Positions 59,993 to 64,000 of a stretch of DNA of 64,000 bases are shown one piece after another. The notes under the pieces were generated by a model that was not told the origin of the DNA, did not search any database, and worked only from the letters and a program-made list of their open reading frames with translations. The position numbers and the translations under genes are program-made. Origin of the DNA: Antarcticibacterium sp. 1MA-6-2 (lineage in GTDB: Bacteria; Bacteroidota; Bacteroidia; Flavobacteriales; Flavobacteriaceae); contig NZ_CP091036.1 in NCBI RefSeq assembly GCF_021535135.1, positions 3,968,001 through 4,032,000 of the forward strand. Direction: 5' to 3'. Every line of letters starts with the position of its first letter. The stretch's first letter is position 1.

Positions 59993-62424
59993 TTACTCGG
60001 TTCGTAAACTTTTTACCGGATTTGCTATTGCTGCTTTGGTTGCCTGAAAACTTACTGTAAGAATTGCTATTAACAAGGCCAGAGTTCCTGCAAGTGCAAA
60101 TACCCACCATTCAATGTTTATCCTGTACGCAAAATCCTGTAACCAGTCATGCATAATATACCATGCGATAGGAGAAGCAATAACAATAGCTACCGCTACT
60201 ATTTTCAGAAATGATTTCGAAAAAAGTAGGATAATGGAGTTAATCGAAGCTCCCAGCACTTTCCTTATTCCTATTTCTTTTATCTGTTGTTCTGTTATTT
60301 GAACTATAAGTCCAAAAACTCCCATTGCAGCGAGGAATAAGCTTAATCCGCTGAAAAAGGCAAACAACTGCTGCAATTTACTTTCAGCCTTATATTGGGT
60401 GGCTAACATTTCATCTACCCTGTTTACTTCCAGTAATTTATTGGGATAAAATTCCGTCCACAATTTTTGCAGTTCTTCTAAAACTGCCTGTTCAGCTCCT
60501 GATTTTGTTCTTATTATCATCCCTCCGTAAGGAATAGGATTTTCCGCAGTAATTATTGTTGGTTTAAGAGAAGTTTTTAAAGATTCGGTATTGAAATTTT
60601 CCACAATTCCTACCGGGGTTATCTTAGCATCTTCAATATTTTCATTTAAATTTTTAACCTGAAGAATATTCGCTGTATATGAAGTTAGAATTGAAGCAGG
60701 GCTGTTACTGGATTTCCTGCTCTTCCTTCCAAATGATTTCACCGTTGGGATTGCCAGCTTTTACATCAGAAGGAAATTTTTTGTCCAGGAGCCTTCCTTT
60801 CTGCAATTGAAGACCCAGGGTTTCTGCAAGATCAAGATCTGCACTTATATAATAGATTTCAATACTTTTATCAGGATCTGCAGGATCGGGTACTCTTTTG
60901 GACATGTAACCTTCCTTTAGTAGGTATCCAGGTGGAAACACTCACCTTTTCGATATTCGAATTTTTTAATAATTGGGTTTTAAAAACATCTCCTTTGCCG
61001 TCCCAGCTCACAGTTCCAATACTTAAAAGAGATTCTTTATTATATCCAATATCTGTGGTCTTAAGGAAAGTCACCTGCTGCTGTACCACAATGAGTGCGA
61101 TAAGAACAATAATAGAAATTGAGAATTGAAGCACCACAAGGCTTTTTCTTACCAGGTTCTGGCCACTTAAATTTCCGGTATATAAATTCCCTTTTATGGT
61201 TTCGGCAGGATTGTATCCTGACATTACAAAGGCGGGATAGCCTCCTGCCAGAAGACTTATGCAAAGAAGAATTACAGTCATTATTCCAAACAGGTAAAAA
61301 CCTGAGACAAAGGTCTGTTGTAATGCATGCCCCAAATAATTTTCAATAAAAGGGACAGATAATTTATATAAGAAAGTGGCTATTAAGGCAGAAATAGTAA
61401 AGAATAAAACAGCTTCTGTAAGAAACTGGAATACCAGTTGCTTACGGTTGGCACCAAGAATCTTTCTTACGCCTATTTCCCCCATCCGTTTAACTGCTCT
61501 GGCAGTACTAAGATTAATAAAATTAACACAGGCCACAATGAGCAGAAGCAAAGCGACCCCGCTAAGGATGTATATATTTGAAAAACTTCCTTTTATTTCC
61601 TGATATTCAGCAAAATCAGAATGTAAATAAATGTCCTTTACAGGTTGTAGTTCAAATGAATCTGCCTTTTCAGCTTCTACAAAGTCAGCATACCAGTTAC
61701 TCAGCTTTTGACCAAACTCATTTGAATTTGTACCTGATTTCAGAAGCACATAATTTTGACGAAAGGTGCCAAATTGCTCCTTGTTTAAAACTTCCAGCCT
61801 TCCTTTTTGCACCAGAAGTGCATCGGCTCTTAAGTGGGTATTCGAGGGAATATCCTCTATAACTCCTGTGATAACGTATGAATTAGGTTCTGCGCCATAA
61901 GAGGGTACATCAGAAATAATTTTACCAACTGGATCTTCATTTGGAAAGAACCTTTCTTTTAAACTGCGGCTTATGATCAGATTTTTTTTGTCGTGGATAT
62001 AATTTTCAGGACCTCCAGCCAAAATTTTTAAATCCAGCATCTTCCAGACGGTAGTATCTGCCTGTAAAAGATTCACTTCAACCTGATCTGATTCCGAAGA
62101 AGAAAGTTTTAAATGAATGGGGCGGGTACTTAACTGTGAGACAGCTTCTACTTCCGGAAAATCATTCATTAAGACGGGATTAAGACCAGCAAATGAAGAA
62201 GCCATCCTTTTAGATTGGTTACTTCCGGTGGTACTAACAGTAATGATCCTGTAAAGGTCATTTCCTTTACTCCAGTGCGTGTCATAAGAAAGATCATCTA
62301 TAACAACTGTGGCCACACTCATGCATGCCCCGATTCCTATGGTTAAACCCAGAATATTAATGAATGAGTAAACCTTGTTTTTAGTTAAGGTTCGCCACGC
62401 TATTTTGAAGTAATTCCAGATCAT
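59993..62424 (-). CDS. FtsX/MacB-type ABC permease (array gene 7), frame broken twice
   Basis: This is a protein of about 810 residues starting MIWNYFKIAWRTLTKNKVYS. One break near 60915-60922 probably covers a TGxG stretch (ACCGGT expected) and joins STWIPT to GYMSKRVPDP. A second near 60710 joins GEIIWKEEQEIQ to NSPASILTSYTA; its cause is unclear. FtsX motifs are VKRMGEIGVRKILGANRKQL and QIKEIGIRKVLGASINSII, and it ends NPVKSLRTE. The second break is the only one in the array I cannot explain well. Confidence 0.83.
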
Positions 62425-62434
62425 TTTTACAATT

Positions 62435-63042
62435 TTATTCGGTTCTTAAGTTTTAATAGGATAGGAGGTGTTGCCGTTCACTTCAGCTTCAAGGTCGGTA
62501 TGAGAGTATGAAGGAATCTCGTTGAGCGGCCTTAGATTAAGGGAAATCCAGCCTGATGCTTCAAGGCCGCTATTAAAGAAAGCCGGGAACCGGGTTTTCA
62601 GGTTTTCAGTAAGTGCATGTTCAGGATTACCTTTTATGAAATTGATATTAAACATTTGCACAAAATTCTCATCGGCAAAGTAGGTATCGTTTTCATTAAA
62701 AATATTGTCTTTATGCTGAAGGGTAACGATACCTGCAGAAACAACTCTTGTTAATTTCTCTATTTCTTTAAAATCATTCTCAAGTAATGGTCCAATGGCT
62801 GGTGCTGCAGATCCCAGTTCAAGAGAAGGTATTCCAGTTTCAGGATTAATAAAGGTTCTTTCAATTCTATAGATATTTGAAGCATTTTCGTGATAGCGGT
62901 CATAGCTCAGTTCATGAAGCACAAAGGCTGAAATTAAAAGGCAGCAGCAAAGTCCAATAGTAAGCCCGAAGATATTTATCAGGGAGATGAACCTGAATTT
63001 CATTAGGTTTCGAACTGCTGAGGTTATATAGCTTTTGATCAT
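62435..63042 (-). pseudogene. Internally deleted FtsX-type permease (array remnant)
   Basis: This starts as a normal permease (MIKSYITSAVRNLMKFRFIS, helix SLINIFGLTIGLCCCLLISA, then about 110 residues of the first periplasmic domain). After GNPEHALTENLKTRFPAFFN it jumps to SYPIK and, with a one-base shift, NLRTE with a stop at 62435, the array's usual C-terminus. About 600 codons are missing. It sits between two complete array members. A short frame to 62446 remains, but no working permease is possible. Confidence 0.78.
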
Positions 63043-63095
63043 AACACCTGATGTTTTTTATCTCCCAAGTTCCTAATTTGAGAGACCTGAAATAA

Positions 63096-64000
63096 TTATT
63101 CTGTTCTCAGACTCTTTACCGGGTTCGCAATGGCTGCCTTTACTGTTTGTAAACTCACCGTTGCCAGGGCAATTCCTATAGCCAGAATTCCGCCCACTAC
63201 AAATAATTCAAAAGGCATTTTAATTTTATAAGCAAAACCCTGAAGCCAGAAATGAGACCCATACCAGGCAATAGGTACTGCAATTAACACTCCCAGTAAA
63301 ACCAGCTTTAAGAAATCCAGGGAGAGTAAGGTGGTTAACTGTGCAACAGATGCTCCAAGGACTTTTCTTATACCTACTTCCTTTTTTCGTTGGGTAGCGG
63401 TAAAAGCAGCAAGGCCAAATAATCCCAGACAGGAGATGAGAATTGTAATTAAGGAGAAAATATTCAGGATCGAAGCAGTTCTCTGTTCAGTTTGGTAAAG
63501 TTCTCTATATTCGTCATCGAGAAAACGGTACTCAAAGGTTTTGCCCGGATTAAATGAGTTCCAGGTTGTTGCAATATCAGTTATGGCCTGGTTTATATTA
63601 TCACCTGTCGTTTTTATAAGTATCTGCCCAAACCAGTCATATTCTGCAAAAATTACTACTAGTTCTATTTTCTGGTGAAGAGATACAAAATTAAAATCCT
63701 CGAGAACGGCTGTAATTAAACCGTTTCTTCCGTTTAGACTTGCAGCCTTCCCAATTGCTTCCCCGGGAATATAACCAAGTGCTTCAACAGCCGTTCTATT
63801 CAGCATAAAAGCATATTGACGTTCTGGACGGTCAATTGAAACCAGTTTTTTATCAGCAGTAGTGAAATTTCTGCCCTTAATAATTTCCAGGTTCATCGCT
63901 GAAACAAAATCCTTATCAACTGGAATAGCGGTAATAGACATACCTTCCCCGTCCTGCCTTCCGGCTACAGAAAATGAATATCCACCCTGTATGTTTACAG
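63096..64000 (-). CDS. FtsX/MacB-type ABC permease (array gene 8), partial at the right edge
   Basis: This is the C-terminal 301 codons of a permease whose start lies beyond the window. The frame is open from the right edge (VNIQGGYSFSVAGRQDGEGM) through the second periplasmic domain. The FtsX block has TQRKKEVGIRKVLGASVAQL and helices LVLLGVLIAVPIAWYGSHFW and VGGILAIGIALATVSLQTVK, ending NPVKSLRTE. The array therefore continues to the right. Confidence 0.88.
   Translation of the reverse strand, partial: VNIQGGYSFSVAGRQDGEGMSITAIPVDKDFVSAMNLEIIKGRNFTTADKKLVSIDRPERQYAFMLNRTAVEALGYIPGEAIGKAASLNGRNGLITAVLEDFNFVSLHQKIELVVIFAEYDWFGQILIKTTGDNINQAITDIATTWNSFNPGKTFEYRFLDDEYRELYQTEQRTASILNIFSLITILISCLGLFGLAAFTATQRKKEVGIRKVLGASVAQLTTLLSLDFLKLVLLGVLIAVPIAWYGSHFWLQGFAYKIKMPFELFVVGGILAIGIALATVSLQTVKAAIANPVKSLRTE

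Noticed and set aside
1..64000. Reading the many split genes as pseudogenes of a degrading genome
   Set aside because: The breaks recur at one hexamer and in homopolymers, and the proteins are otherwise complete with all catalytic residues.

Overview
The window reads as chromosomal DNA of a Bacteroidota bacterium, most likely a marine or salt-tolerant Flavobacteriaceae member. This is inferred from the SusC/SusD pair, the tandem FtsX-type permease array, TAnnTTTG-type -7 promoter boxes, the low GC content and the overall gene complement. I could run no searches, so family names come from motifs read by eye.

Layout. 1-7.9 kb is a sulfur-species handling region: two YeeE/YedE-type membrane proteins, an Asp/Glu racemase, DUF302 and OsmC proteins, a metallo-beta-lactamase-rhodanese fusion, a TauE/SafE permease split by an IS1182-type element, and a Crp/Fnr regulator. 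Three of these transcription units share the same operator, placed exactly 30 nt before the end of the -7 box. 8.5-17.9 kb holds a PAS histidine kinase, an Fpg/Nei glycosylase, a DUF72 protein, a universal stress protein, NhaA, DUF4349, an acetolactate decarboxylase lipoprotein and decayed fragments. 18-26 kb is a molybdenum hydroxylase cassette (IorA/IorB-type subunits, short ModE, cysteine desulfurase, XdhC, MocA-like protein, MoaD, MoeB-rhodanese, MoaE). 27-31.7 kb is a SusC/SusD pair. 32-41.4 kb is mixed metabolism (SulP, DNA glycosylase, PLP dehydratase, CutC, GH92 mannosidase, gamma carbonic anhydrase). 41.5-64 kb is a TolC-like protein, one ABC ATPase and eight large tandem FtsX/MacB-type permease genes, with at least three deletion remnants between them, all on the minus strand and running off the right edge.

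Main observation. About 30 frame breaks in otherwise normal genes fall at one place: wherever the reading frame is restored from the family sequence, the missing hexamer is RCCGGY. It appears instead as RCTTAAGY, RCTTAGY, RCTAAGY, RCTAGGY or a small deletion. I found no intact RCCGGY in 64 kb, although RCCGGR and YCCGGN sites are common. The simplest reading is a long-read consensus that fails at a modified RCCGGY motif. The window would then carry the footprint of a DNA modification system with Cfr10I/BsrFI-like specificity whose gene lies elsewhere. Most split genes here should therefore be treated as intact in the cell. A smaller set of breaks sits in homopolymers.

Real decay is also present: the IS insertion in tauE, the S41 protease tail, the exported-protein relic at 15.0-15.7 kb and the internally deleted permease remnants.
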